DNA from: Hyphomicrobiales bacterium
GTDB taxonomy: Bacteria; Pseudomonadota; Alphaproteobacteria; Rhizobiales; Rhizobiaceae
Length of the DNA stretch: 64,000 nucleotides
Reading direction: 5' to 3'
Assembly (NCBI GenBank): GCA_900469965.1
Contig: UBZP01000017.1
Span: 462,564 to 526,563 of the forward strand
This document shows positions 25,718-34,693 of the stretch, piece by piece. Both the position numbers and the translations under genes were made by a program. Numbering within the stretch: the first letter of the stretch is position 1; each line of letters opens with the position of its first letter. Under the pieces are notes generated by a model. It did not search any database, was not told the DNA's origin, and worked only from the letters and a program-made list of their open reading frames with translations.

Positions 25718-28700
25718 ATGAATATCTCACGGTTCTTCGTCGACCGCCCGGTCTTTGCGGGCGTCTTGTCGCTGTTGATCGTCATCGCCGGCCTGATCGG
25801 CATGCGCTCGCTGCCGATCTCGGAATATCCCGAAGTCGTCCCCCCGTCCGTCGTCGTCCGGGCCCAGTATCCCGGCGCCAATCCCAAGGTCATCGCCGAG
25901 ACGGTGGCAACCCCGCTCGAGGAGCAGATCAACGGCGTCGAGGACATGCTCTACATGTCGAGCCAGGCGACCGCCGACGGCGTCATGACGCTGACGGTCA
26001 CGTTCGCGCTCGGCACCGATCCCGACAAGGCCCAGCAGCTGGTGCAGAACCGCGTCTCGCAGGCCGAGCCGCGGCTGCCGGCGGAGGTGCGCGCGCTCGG
26101 CGTCACCACGGTGAAGAGCTCGCCGGACCTGATGATGGTGATCCACCTCAGCTCGCCCGACAACCGCTACGACATCACCTATCTGCGCAACTACGCCGTC
26201 CTCAACGTCAAGGACCGGCTGGCGCGCATCGATGGCGTCGGCCAGGTGCAGATCTTCGGCTCGGGCGACTATTCGATGCGCGTCTGGATCGATCCGCAGA
26301 AGGCCGCCGAGCGCGGGCTCGCGGCGAGCGACATCGTGGCGGCCATCCGCCAGCAGAACGTCCAGGCGGCGGCCGGCGTGATCGGCGCGTCCCCGAGCGT
26401 CGACGGCATCGACCTCCAGCTCTCCGTCAACGCGCAGGGACGTCTCCAGTCGCCGGAGGAATTCGGCCGCATCATCGTCAAGAGCGGCGAGAACGGCGCG
26501 ATCACCCGCCTGCAGGACGTCGCCCGTGTCGAGCTCGGCGCCGCCGACTACTCGCTGCGCTCGCTGCTCGACAACAAGGCGGCCGTCGCGATCCCGGTCT
26601 TCCAGGCTCCGGGCTCGAACGCGATCGAGATCTCCGACCAGGTGGCGGCGACGATGAACGAGCTGCAGGTCGCCATGCCCGAGGGCGTGCGCTACGACAT
26701 CGTCTACGACACCACCCAGTTCGTGCGCGCCTCGATCGACAAGGTCGTCCACACGCTGCTCGAAGCGATCGCGCTGGTCGTGCTCGTCGTGATCCTGTTC
26801 CTGCAAACCTGGCGGGCGTCGATCATTCCCCTGCTCGCCGTGCCGGTCTCGATCATCGGCACCTTCGGCGTGATGTACGTCTTCGGCTTCTCCATCAATG
26901 CACTCAGCCTGTTCGGACTGGTGCTGGCGATCGGCATCGTCGTCGACGACGCGATCGTGGTCGTGGAGAACGTCGAGCGCAACATCGAAAACGGGCTCTC
27001 GCCGCGTGAGGCGACCTACCGCGCCATGCGCGAAGTGTCGGGCCCGATCATCGCGATCGCGCTCGTGCTGGTCGCCGTCTTCGTGCCGCTCGCCTTCATC
27101 ACGGGCCTGTCCGGCCAGTTCTACCGCCAGTTCGCGCTCACGATCGCGATCTCGACGGTGATCTCGGCGATCAACTCCCTGACGCTGTCGCCGGCCCTCT
27201 CGGCGCTGCTCCTGAAGGACCATCACGCGAAGAAGGACTGGTTCACGCGGCTGATGGACCGCACGCTCGGCTGGTTCTTCCGCGGCTTCAACCGGGCGTT
27301 CGGTGCGAGCTCCAATGCCTACGGGCGCGGGGTGGGCGCGATCCTGTCGCGCAAGAGCATCGTCATGGTGATCTACCTGCTGCTCTTGGGCGCCACCTAC
27401 CAGCTGTTCCAGGCCGTTCCGGGCGGCTTCGTGCCGGCGCAGGACAAGCAGTACCTGATCGGCTTCGCCCAGCTTCCCGATGCCGCCACCCTCGACAGGA
27501 CCGAGGACGTGATCGAGCGGATGAGCGAGATCACGCTCGCCCAGCCCGGTGTCGAACACGCGATCGCGTTCCCGGGGCTGTCGATCAACGGCTTCACCAA
27601 CGGCTCGAACGCGGGCATCGTCTTCGTCGGTCTCGCGCCGTTCGAGGAACGCACGACGCCCGAGCTTTCCGCCGGCGCGATCGCCATGCAGCTCAACCAG
27701 AAGTTCGGGGCGATCCAGGACGCCTTCATCGCGATGTTCCCGCCCCCGCCCGTCCAGGGCCTCGGCACGACCGGCGGCTTCAAGCTGCAGATCGAGGACC
27801 GGGCCGGGCTTGGCTACCAGGCATTGGACGAGGCGACCAAGGCCTTCCTCGCCAAGGCCTACCAGACGCCGGAGCTCGCGGGCCTGTTCTCGAGCTTCCA
27901 GATCAACGTGCCGCAGCTCTACGCCGACCTCGACCGCGAGAAGGCCGAGCAGCTCGGCGTCTCGGTGACCGATGTCTTCGATACGCTGCAGATCTACCTC
28001 GGCTCGCTCTACGTCAACGACTTCAACGCCTTCGGCCGCACCTACAGCGTGCGCGTCCAGGCCGACGCGAAGTTCCGTGCCCATGCCGAGGACATCGGCG
28101 CCTTGAAGGTTCGCTCCCAGTCCGGCGAGATGATCCCGCTCGCCACGCTGTTGAAGGTCGAGGCGACCACGGGGCCGGAGCGCACCACGCGCTACAACGG
28201 CTTCCTCGCCGCCGACATCAACGGCGGCCCGGCGCCGGGCTTCTCCTCCGGCCAGGCGCAGGATGCGATCGAGCGAATCGCCGACGAGACGCTGCCGCCG
28301 GGAATTGGCTTCGAGTGGACCGACCTGACCTACCAGCAGATCCTGGCCGGCAATTCGGGCGTGATCGTCTTCCCGCTGGCGCTGCTGCTCGTCTATCTCG
28401 TGCTCGCGGCCCAGTACGAGAGCCTGACCCTGCCGCTTGCGATCATCCTGATCGTGCCGATGGGCCTTCTGGCGGCGCTGACCGGCGTCTGGCTCACGGG
28501 CGGAGACAACAACATCTTCACCCAGATCGGCCTGATCGTGCTGGTCGGACTATCGGCGAAGAACGCGATCCTGATCGTCGAGTTCGCCCGCGAGCTCGAG
28601 TTCGAGGGTCGTTCGCCGGTCAAGGCGGCGATCGAGGCGAGCCGGTTGCGGCTGCGGCCGATCCTGATGACGTCGGCGGCCTTCATCATGGGCGTCGTGC

Positions 28701-28897
28701 CGCTCGTCGTCTCGACCGGCGCGGGTGCGGAAATGCGGGCCGCCATGGGTGTCGCCGTCTTCTCCGGCATGATCGGCGTCACGCTGTTCGGCATCTTCAT
28801 GACCCCGGTCTTCTATGTGCTCGTCCGCCGCCTGACCGGCGATCGGCCCCTGAAGCAATCGGGCGAATCGACCTTCGTGGCCGCACCGGCGGAATAA
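25718..28897 (+). CDS. RND multidrug efflux permease (HAE1 family, AcrB/MexB-like)
   Basis: 1059-aa inner-membrane proton antiporter of a tripartite pump. It starts MNISRFFVDRPVFAGVLSLL as usual for the family. TM4 carries the proton-relay Asp pair in AIGIVVDDAIVVVENV and TM10 the partner Lys in GLSAKNAILIVEF. Both large periplasmic loops and twelve membrane segments are present, so the protein looks complete. Likely role is export of hydrophobic compounds; the LysR gene upstream probably controls it. Confidence 0.94.
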   Translation: MNISRFFVDRPVFAGVLSLLIVIAGLIGMRSLPISEYPEVVPPSVVVRAQYPGANPKVIAETVATPLEEQINGVEDMLYMSSQATADGVMTLTVTFALGTDPDKAQQLVQNRVSQAEPRLPAEVRALGVTTVKSSPDLMMVIHLSSPDNRYDITYLRNYAVLNVKDRLARIDGVGQVQIFGSGDYSMRVWIDPQKAAERGLAASDIVAAIRQQNVQAAAGVIGASPSVDGIDLQLSVNAQGRLQSPEEFGRIIVKSGENGAITRLQDVARVELGAADYSLRSLLDNKAAVAIPVFQAPGSNAIEISDQVAATMNELQVAMPEGVRYDIVYDTTQFVRASIDKVVHTLLEAIALVVLVVILFLQTWRASIIPLLAVPVSIIGTFGVMYVFGFSINALSLFGLVLAIGIVVDDAIVVVENVERNIENGLSPREATYRAMREVSGPIIAIALVLVAVFVPLAFITGLSGQFYRQFALTIAISTVISAINSLTLSPALSALLLKDHHAKKDWFTRLMDRTLGWFFRGFNRAFGASSNAYGRGVGAILSRKSIVMVIYLLLLGATYQLFQAVPGGFVPAQDKQYLIGFAQLPDAATLDRTEDVIERMSEITLAQPGVEHAIAFPGLSINGFTNGSNAGIVFVGLAPFEERTTPELSAGAIAMQLNQKFGAIQDAFIAMFPPPPVQGLGTTGGFKLQIEDRAGLGYQALDEATKAFLAKAYQTPELAGLFSSFQINVPQLYADLDREKAEQLGVSVTDVFDTLQIYLGSLYVNDFNAFGRTYSVRVQADAKFRAHAEDIGALKVRSQSGEMIPLATLLKVEATTGPERTTRYNGFLAADINGGPAPGFSSGQAQDAIERIADETLPPGIGFEWTDLTYQQILAGNSGVIVFPLALLLVYLVLAAQYESLTLPLAIILIVPMGLLAALTGVWLTGGDNNIFTQIGLIVLVGLSAKNAILIVEFARELEFEGRSPVKAAIEASRLRLRPILMTSAAFIMGVVPLVVSTGAGAEMRAAMGVAVFSGMIGVTLFGIFMTPVFYVLVRRLTGDRPLKQSGESTFVAAPAE

Positions 28898-28930
28898 GCC
28901 GGATCGACATAGCGTTCTGCGAGACCTTCG

Positions 28931-28959
28931 ACCCCGGGATGTCCTCATCCCGGGGTTTT
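28931..28959 (+). terminator. Intrinsic terminator after the RND operon
   Basis: Perfect 11-bp arms ACCCCGGGATG (28931-28941) and CATCCCGGGGT (28946-28956), loop TCCT, followed by TTT. It is 33 bases after the pump stop. Confidence 0.85.
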
Positions 28960-29097
28960 GCGTATGGGCGGCGCCGCGCCGGTTACGGCCGATGCGGCAA
29001 CAATCAGGCTCGGGCAAGTCAGCATCTCTAAAGCAGGGCACGGCGGGGCGAACCGCCGGTTGTATTGCGGATTTTTTGATTTGAGGGCTTTGCAATT

Positions 29098-32000
29098 ATG
29101 ACGTCGATCGTTGCCTCCATGAGCACCACCCAGATCAGGTCCCTCCCGGCCTCGACCATCGCGTCCTGGACCGAGGAGGATGCGGCTGCGCTCACCGCTG
29201 CGCAGGCGGGCGCACTGACCTCGTCGCAGGTCGCGGCCCTGTCGGCCAAGGTCGTCGCCAGCCTGAGCGCGTCGCAGATGTCCGCCCTGTCGCCGCAGGC
29301 GGTGATCGGGCTGAACCTGGATCAGCTGGCGGCGCTGTCGACGGACAAGATCGCAAGCCTGACGACCTCGCAGGTCGCCGCCCTCAGCACGAGCCAGATC
29401 GTCGGTCTGTCGAGCAAGCAGGCGGAAGCGCTGACGTCGGCCCAGGTCGCAAGCCTCAGTGCGGCGCAGATCGCAGCCCTCAGCTCCAAGGATCTCGCGA
29501 CCTTCTCGGAGGCCGACATCGCCGCGATCACGCCTGCGGCGCTGCGGGGGATGTCGGCCGAGGCGGTGGCATCGCTCACCCCGGAGCAGGTCGCCGCGAT
29601 GACGCCCGCGCAGATCGCCGCCCTGAAGGGCGACCAGATCGCATCGCTGACGCCGGACCATATCGCCGTCCTCAACGCCTCCCAGATCGGTGCGCTCACG
29701 GCCACGCAGGTCGCGTCCCTGTCCGGCGAGAGCCTGGCGGCATTTTCGCCCGAGCAGATCGCGGCCCTGAGCCCGAAGGCAATCGTCGGTCTCACCGTCG
29801 GCCAGGTCGCCTCGCTGAGCCTGGAGCAGACGGGAGCGCTGACGCCGACGCAGATCGCAAGCCTCAGCCTCAAGCAGGTCAGTGCCTTGAGCGCCGAGCA
29901 ACTCGGAACCTTCTCGCCGGCCGACATCAAGATGATCAGCACCAAGGCCATCGCCGGCCTGAGTGCCGCAAACGTCGCGTCGCTGAGCCTGGAGCAGGTT
30001 TCCGCCCTGGCGCCGGGCCAGATCGCGGTCATGGCCGCGAGCCAGCTGGCGGCGCTGTCGCCCGAGCAGGTGGGCGCGCTTTCGACCGCGCAGGTGGCCG
30101 CCCTCACCCCGACGCAGCTGGCAGCCCTGCCGGTCGACAGCATCGCGGCCTTGTCCGGCGAACAGATCGCGGCCCTCAGCGGCAATGCCGTTGCCGGCCT
30201 GACCCCGGCCCAGATCTCGTCGATGAGCCCCGAGCAGACCGAGGCGCTGACGAAGGCGCAGGTGGCGCGGCTCGGCGCCAGGCAGATCGCGGCCCTGACG
30301 CCGGATCAGCTGGCAACCTTCTCGCCCGACAAGATCGCCGCGATCACGCCCGTCGCGCTTTCGGGCCTGTCCGCCGACAACGTCGCCACCCTGACGGTGG
30401 ACCAGGTCTCCGCCCTCACGCCGTCACAGATCGCGTCGCTGAAGGGCGGCCAGATCGCGGCCCTGACGACGTCGCAGGTGCAGGCCATGACGACGACGCA
30501 GTTCCGCGCCCTCAGTGCCGCGCAGGTGTCGGCCCTGCCGGGCGACAGGATCGCCGCCCTGACCACCGACCAGCTGGCGGCGCTCAGCCCCCGGGCCATC
30601 GCGGGCCTGACGCCGGGACAGATCACCGCCCTGTCTCAGGCGCAGATCGGCTCCCTGACGACCACCCAGGTGGCCTACCTCAGCTCCAAGCAGATCGCCG
30701 CGTTCAGCCCGGACCAGCTCGAAGGGCTTTCGTCCGCCCAGATCGCAGCGATCGGCGCAACCGCCTTGTCGGGCCTGGGGCCGGAGGACGTCGCCGCACT
30801 GACGCTGGATCAGGTCTCGGCGCTGTCGCCCGGCCAGATCGCGGCCTTGAAGACCAACCAGATCGCCGCGCTGACGTCGGAACAGCTCGAACGCCTGTCG
30901 TCGGCGCAGATCGGCGCCCTGAGCGCGGCCCAGATCGCGGCCGTGCCCGCCGACCGGATCTCCGCCCTCTCCGACGAGCAGATTTCGGCCCTGACCACGC
31001 GCGCGGTCGCCGGCCTGACCGCGGGCCAGATCGCGGCCCTGTCGCCCGGCCAGATCGATGCGCTGTCGACGGCGCAGATCGGCGCGCTCACCTCCACCCA
31101 GCTTGCGGCGCTGAGCGCCGAGGCGCTTGCGACTTTCTCGGCCAAGGATATCGCCGCGATCAGCCCGAAGGCGCTGCCCGGACTGAGCCCCGCAAATGTC
31201 GGCTCGCTGTCGGCCGACCAGCTTGCCGCGCTGACGGCCGCCCAGGTCGCCAGCCTGAAACCGGCCCAGGTCGCCGCCCTTTCGCCGAGCCAGGTCTCGG
31301 CCCTGACGCCCGCCCAGGTCGGCGCCCTGACCGCAGCCCAGGTCTCCGCCCTCGGCATCGAGCATATCCGGGCGCTCTCCACGGAGCAGGTCTCCGCCCT
31401 GACCACCAAGGCGATCGTCGGGCTGACGGCCGCGCAGATCGCCGCGCTGTCGCCGGTGCAGGCGGAGGCCCTGACGGCCACGCAGGTGGGAAGCCTGAGC
31501 CTGGCGCAGGTGGCAGCCCTCGAGGCGGAGGATCTGGCCGCCTTCTCGGCCGCAGACATCGCCGCCATCAGCGCCAAGGCGATCGGCGGCCTGTCGGCCG
31601 CCAACATCGCCCTGCTCAGCCCGGAACAGGTGGCAGCCCTCACCCCCTCGCAGATCGCGGCGCTGAAGCCCGCCCAGGTCGCGGCGTTGTCGCCCTCGCA
31701 GGTCGAGGCGCTCACGGCGACCCAGGTGCGGGCCCTCAGCGCCAGCCAGGTCGCAGCGCTGGGTGTCGATAGCATCCAGGCCCTTTCGATCGAGCAGATT
31801 GCCGCCTTGAGCGTCAAGGCGGTCGGGGGGCTGACGGCCGCCCAGGTCGCAGCCCTCGGCCCGGAGCAGACGGAGGCCTTCACGGCGGCCCAGATCGGCG
31901 GGCTCACCGCGGCGCAGGTCGCAGCCCTGGAGGCGGAGGACCTTGCGACCTTCACGCCGGAGGAAATCGCGGCCATCCCGGCGGCGGCGATCTCCGGCAT

Positions 32001-33753
32001 GACCCGCGAGAACATTGCAGCCCTCAGCCTCGACCAGATCGCCTCCCTGACGCCGAACCAGATCGCCGCCCTGAAGGCGGATCAGGTCGGTGCCCTGACG
32101 CTCGCCCAGGTGCAGGTGCTGTCGCCGGGTCAGATCGCGGCGCTGACCGCCACCCAGGTGGCCGCGCTGCCGCCGGAGAACGTCGCGGCGCTTTCCATCG
32201 ACCAGCTGGCCGCGCTGAGCACCAAGGCGATCCCCGGCCTGACGGCAAGCCAGATCGCGAGCCTGACCCCCAGCCAGGTCGACGCGTTCTCGGCCACGCA
32301 GATCGCGGCCCTGACCGCAACGCAGCTCGGCGCCATGTCGCCTGAGCAACTGGCGACGTTCTCGCCCGAAGACATTCCGGCGATCGGCACGGGCGCCGTC
32401 CCCGGGATTTCCGACGAGAATCTCGCCGGTCTCCCCGTCGAACAGATAAAGGCGCTGACCACGGCCCAGATCGCAGCCCTCAAGCCGAGCCAGATCCGCT
32501 CGCTGACATCGGCGCAGCTCGCGGCCCTGTCAGCGGCCCAGATCGGCGCCCTCAGCGCGACCCAGCTGGCGGCGCTGTCGCCGGACCGGATCGCCGATCT
32601 TACCACCACCCAGATCGCCGCGCTCAACCCGAAGGCGATCGCCGGCCTGTCCGCAGAGCAGGTGACCGCGCTGACGCCGACGCAGGTGGATGCGCTCTCG
32701 ACCGCGCAGATCGGTGCGCTCACGGCAACGCAGATCGCGGCACTCAGCGCGGAGGATCTGGCGACGTTCTCGACCGCCGACCTGGCGGCGATCAGTGCGG
32801 CGGGCATTGCCGGGATGTCGGCCACGCAACTCGGCTCGCTCGGCCCGGACCAGATCGCCAGCCTGACGGCCGCGCAGATCGCGGCGCTGACGACCGAGCA
32901 GATCGGCGCCCTGTCGCCGGCGCAGGTCGGAGCCCTGACGACGACGCAGGTGCGTGCGCTGACCGCAACCCAGGTCGCCGCCCTGACGAGCGCGGGTCTC
33001 GCAGCCCTGTCGACCGGGCAGATCGCGGCGCTCGATCCGAAGGCCATTCCCGGCCTGACGGCATCGCAGATCGGCGCGCTGACCCCGTCGCAGATCGATG
33101 CGTTCACCACGAGCCAGCTCGCCGCCCTGACGGCGACGCAGGTCGCAGCGCTCGGACCGGATGATATCGCCACATTCGCGCCTGCCGACATCGCGGCCAT
33201 CACCGCGGCGGCGATCACCGGCCTGTCGACCGAGAATATCGCGGCCCTCGATCATGAACAGCTGACGGCGCTGACGACGGGCCAGATCTCCAGCCTGACC
33301 TACTATCAGCTGAAGGCCCTGAGCACGGACCAGATCAGCGCGCTCACCCCCGGCCAGATCGGCGCCCTGAACCCCGTGCAGGTGGCCGCGCTCGGAACCG
33401 AGAAGATCCCGGCGCTCTCCACCGAACAGATCGCCGCACTGTCGCCCAAGGCCGTGGCCGGCCTGACCACGGCCCAGATCGCGGCTCTGAGCACGGCCCA
33501 GGCGGAGGCGCTGACGCCTGCCCAGGTCGCCGGTCTCACCGCGGAACAGATGGCGGCACTGAGCTCGGACAACCTGCGGACCTTCTCGACCGAGGACATC
33601 GCAGCGGTGAGCAAGACCGCGATCTCGGGCCTGACGGTGCTGAACATCAAGAGCCTGAGGCGCGAGCAACTGCAGGCGATCACGCCCACGCAGATGGAAG
33701 GGCTGAGCTCGCAGCAGATCGCGGCGATCATCGCGGCCTACGAAGCCTTCTAG
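29098..33753 (+). CDS. Giant octapeptide-repeat protein with a 17-octad super-repeat
   Basis: 1551 aa, function unknown. RBS GAGGG precedes the ATG. Residues 6-1549 are 193 uninterrupted octapeptides with consensus [AGS]-[AS]-L-[ST]-x-x-Q-[IV]. Higher order is exact: an octad with Phe ([AG]TFSxxDI) recurs 11 times every 136 residues (134, 270, 406 ... 1494; the fourth copy has lost its Phe). A KA[IV]-xGL landmark recurs 6 octads before it and, from the second unit on, a Lys octad (AALKxxQI) usually 5 octads after it. The first unit carries three extra octads. There is no signal peptide, Cys, membrane segment or RTX motif; it ends QQIAAIIAAYEAF. The [ST]xxQ pattern resembles helix N-caps, so a rod or solenoid of short helices is possible. 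It is monocistronic, flanked by a terminator and a RIME-like hairpin. Confidence 0.85.
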   Translation: MTSIVASMSTTQIRSLPASTIASWTEEDAAALTAAQAGALTSSQVAALSAKVVASLSASQMSALSPQAVIGLNLDQLAALSTDKIASLTTSQVAALSTSQIVGLSSKQAEALTSAQVASLSAAQIAALSSKDLATFSEADIAAITPAALRGMSAEAVASLTPEQVAAMTPAQIAALKGDQIASLTPDHIAVLNASQIGALTATQVASLSGESLAAFSPEQIAALSPKAIVGLTVGQVASLSLEQTGALTPTQIASLSLKQVSALSAEQLGTFSPADIKMISTKAIAGLSAANVASLSLEQVSALAPGQIAVMAASQLAALSPEQVGALSTAQVAALTPTQLAALPVDSIAALSGEQIAALSGNAVAGLTPAQISSMSPEQTEALTKAQVARLGARQIAALTPDQLATFSPDKIAAITPVALSGLSADNVATLTVDQVSALTPSQIASLKGGQIAALTTSQVQAMTTTQFRALSAAQVSALPGDRIAALTTDQLAALSPRAIAGLTPGQITALSQAQIGSLTTTQVAYLSSKQIAAFSPDQLEGLSSAQIAAIGATALSGLGPEDVAALTLDQVSALSPGQIAALKTNQIAALTSEQLERLSSAQIGALSAAQIAAVPADRISALSDEQISALTTRAVAGLTAGQIAALSPGQIDALSTAQIGALTSTQLAALSAEALATFSAKDIAAISPKALPGLSPANVGSLSADQLAALTAAQVASLKPAQVAALSPSQVSALTPAQVGALTAAQVSALGIEHIRALSTEQVSALTTKAIVGLTAAQIAALSPVQAEALTATQVGSLSLAQVAALEAEDLAAFSAADIAAISAKAIGGLSAANIALLSPEQVAALTPSQIAALKPAQVAALSPSQVEALTATQVRALSASQVAALGVDSIQALSIEQIAALSVKAVGGLTAAQVAALGPEQTEAFTAAQIGGLTAAQVAALEAEDLATFTPEEIAAIPAAAISGMTRENIAALSLDQIASLTPNQIAALKADQVGALTLAQVQVLSPGQIAALTATQVAALPPENVAALSIDQLAALSTKAIPGLTASQIASLTPSQVDAFSATQIAALTATQLGAMSPEQLATFSPEDIPAIGTGAVPGISDENLAGLPVEQIKALTTAQIAALKPSQIRSLTSAQLAALSAAQIGALSATQLAALSPDRIADLTTTQIAALNPKAIAGLSAEQVTALTPTQVDALSTAQIGALTATQIAALSAEDLATFSTADLAAISAAGIAGMSATQLGSLGPDQIASLTAAQIAALTTEQIGALSPAQVGALTTTQVRALTATQVAALTSAGLAALSTGQIAALDPKAIPGLTASQIGALTPSQIDAFTTSQLAALTATQVAALGPDDIATFAPADIAAITAAAITGLSTENIAALDHEQLTALTTGQISSLTYYQLKALSTDQISALTPGQIGALNPVQVAALGTEKIPALSTEQIAALSPKAVAGLTTAQIAALSTAQAEALTPAQVAGLTAEQMAALSSDNLRTFSTEDIAAVSKTAISGLTVLNIKSLRREQLQAITPTQMEGLSSQQIAAIIAAYEAF
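29497..33601 (+). repeat. Degenerate 408-bp tandem repeat (11 landmarks) within the octapeptide gene
   Basis: The protein's 136-residue period equals 408 bp. Landmark Phe-octad codons begin at 29497 and recur every 408 bases to 33577. Copies differ at many third positions and in variable residues, so the array is old, yet the phase is kept with no indel across ten periods. Confidence 0.85.
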
Positions 33754-33970
33754 AGCATTTCAGTGAAATCCAGTTCGGATTTCACGCCTGGACAATGCGT
33801 TAGAACAAGAAGTTAGAGCATTTCCGGTGAACCCGCGCTCACCGGGAATGCTCTAAGGCCTCGTGGCGGGTCCGTGAAGGCGGACGGGGTTCATCGAAGA
33901 CGCCGCCGGGGCAATGCCGGGCGGACAGGAGGCCTCCCCCGGATGAATTCGGCCGGGGCCGCGGCAGCCA
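33754..33970. repeat. Rhizobial intergenic hairpin element (RIME-like)
   Basis: TAGAGCATTTC occurs twice (from 33751 and 33814). A small hairpin GTGAAATCC (33763-33771) / GGATTTCAC (33777-33785) is followed by a large one with 18-base arms 33813-33830 and 33839-33856, paired except for one T-G wobble. AGAGCATTTC-type palindromes of this sort are common between rhizobial genes (RIME class). It has no T tract, so a role as terminator is uncertain. Confidence 0.65.
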
Positions 33971-34693
33971 CTAGTGTTCCCTCAGCCAGTCCTGCAGCTC
34001 CGCTTCGGCGCGCTCGAGCGCGCTGTAGTTCAGCAGCTTCCTCAGGAACGCCACCGTGACGGCGCGTGCGCGCAGGTTGAAGCGGCTGTCGTCCGGGTCG
34101 GCGGCGGTGGTCTGGTAGACCTCCAGCTTGTCGTAGAGGTGCTGCAGCCGGTTCTGCACGCTGCGCAGCGAGAGATTTCGCCGCCGCGCGATCGCCCGGT
34201 CGGTCAGGCCGAGCGCGATGTCGACCAGCACTTCGTATTCGGAATCGGTGAAGCTGCGGGCGTGGCTGAGGCTCTTCTGCTGCAGGCCGCGCACCTCGCG
34301 ATCGATCACGCATTGGCTTTCGACGAAGATCGAGCGCAGCGCCAGCTTCAGCCGTTCGTCGGAGGCTGATTTCAGCACGTATCCATAGGCCGCCCCGTCG
34401 GGAACGATGCGCGACACGCCGCGGACATAGGCCTCGTCGGAATAGTTCGACCAGAACAGGATGCGCGTCTCCGGGCGCTCCTTCCAGATGGCGCGGGCCG
34501 CCTCGATGCCGTTCCGGTTTGCCATCTGCAAGTCCATCACGATGTGGGCGGAGCGATGATCCCGGGCGAGCCGCTCGCCGGCAATCCCGTTCTCGGCCTC
34601 GATGACGGTGTCGCATTCGGGCAATGCCGCGCTGACCGCCTCGTGCAGATACGAGCGGTGCAGCGGGTCGTCTTCCACGATCAGAACCTTCAT
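33971..34693 (-). CDS. LuxR/NarL-type response regulator
   Basis: 240 aa: receiver domain (MKVLIVEDDP, acidic pair at 8-9, phospho-acceptor Asp54 in HIVMDLQM, Lys in YVLKSAS) and a C-terminal LuxR-like HTH (SFTDSEYEVLVDIALGLTDRAIARRRNLSLRSVQNRLQHLY). A C-terminal extension of about 40 residues follows the HTH. The ATG overlaps the kinase stop by four bases, so the two genes are coupled partners. Confidence 0.92.
   Translation of the reverse strand: MKVLIVEDDPLHRSYLHEAVSAALPECDTVIEAENGIAGERLARDHRSAHIVMDLQMANRNGIEAARAIWKERPETRILFWSNYSDEAYVRGVSRIVPDGAAYGYVLKSASDERLKLALRSIFVESQCVIDREVRGLQQKSLSHARSFTDSEYEVLVDIALGLTDRAIARRRNLSLRSVQNRLQHLYDKLEVYQTTAADPDDSRFNLRARAVTVAFLRKLLNYSALERAEAELQDWLREH

Noticed and set aside
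25727..28084. A 785-codon minus-strand frame opposite the RND pump
   Set aside because: Antisense shadow; the plus-strand RND pump is complete with all expected motifs.
30424..32349. A 641-codon minus-strand frame inside the octapeptide gene, with its own apparent repeats (GRQRRDL-type)
   Set aside because: The repeat is just the reverse complement of the octad coding repeat; there is no RBS and the composition is implausible for a real protein.
29098..33753. Possibility that the repeats form an RTX or ice-nucleation-type array
   Set aside because: The octads lack the GGxGxDxxx nonapeptide of RTX and the AGYGST motif of ice-nucleation proteins.
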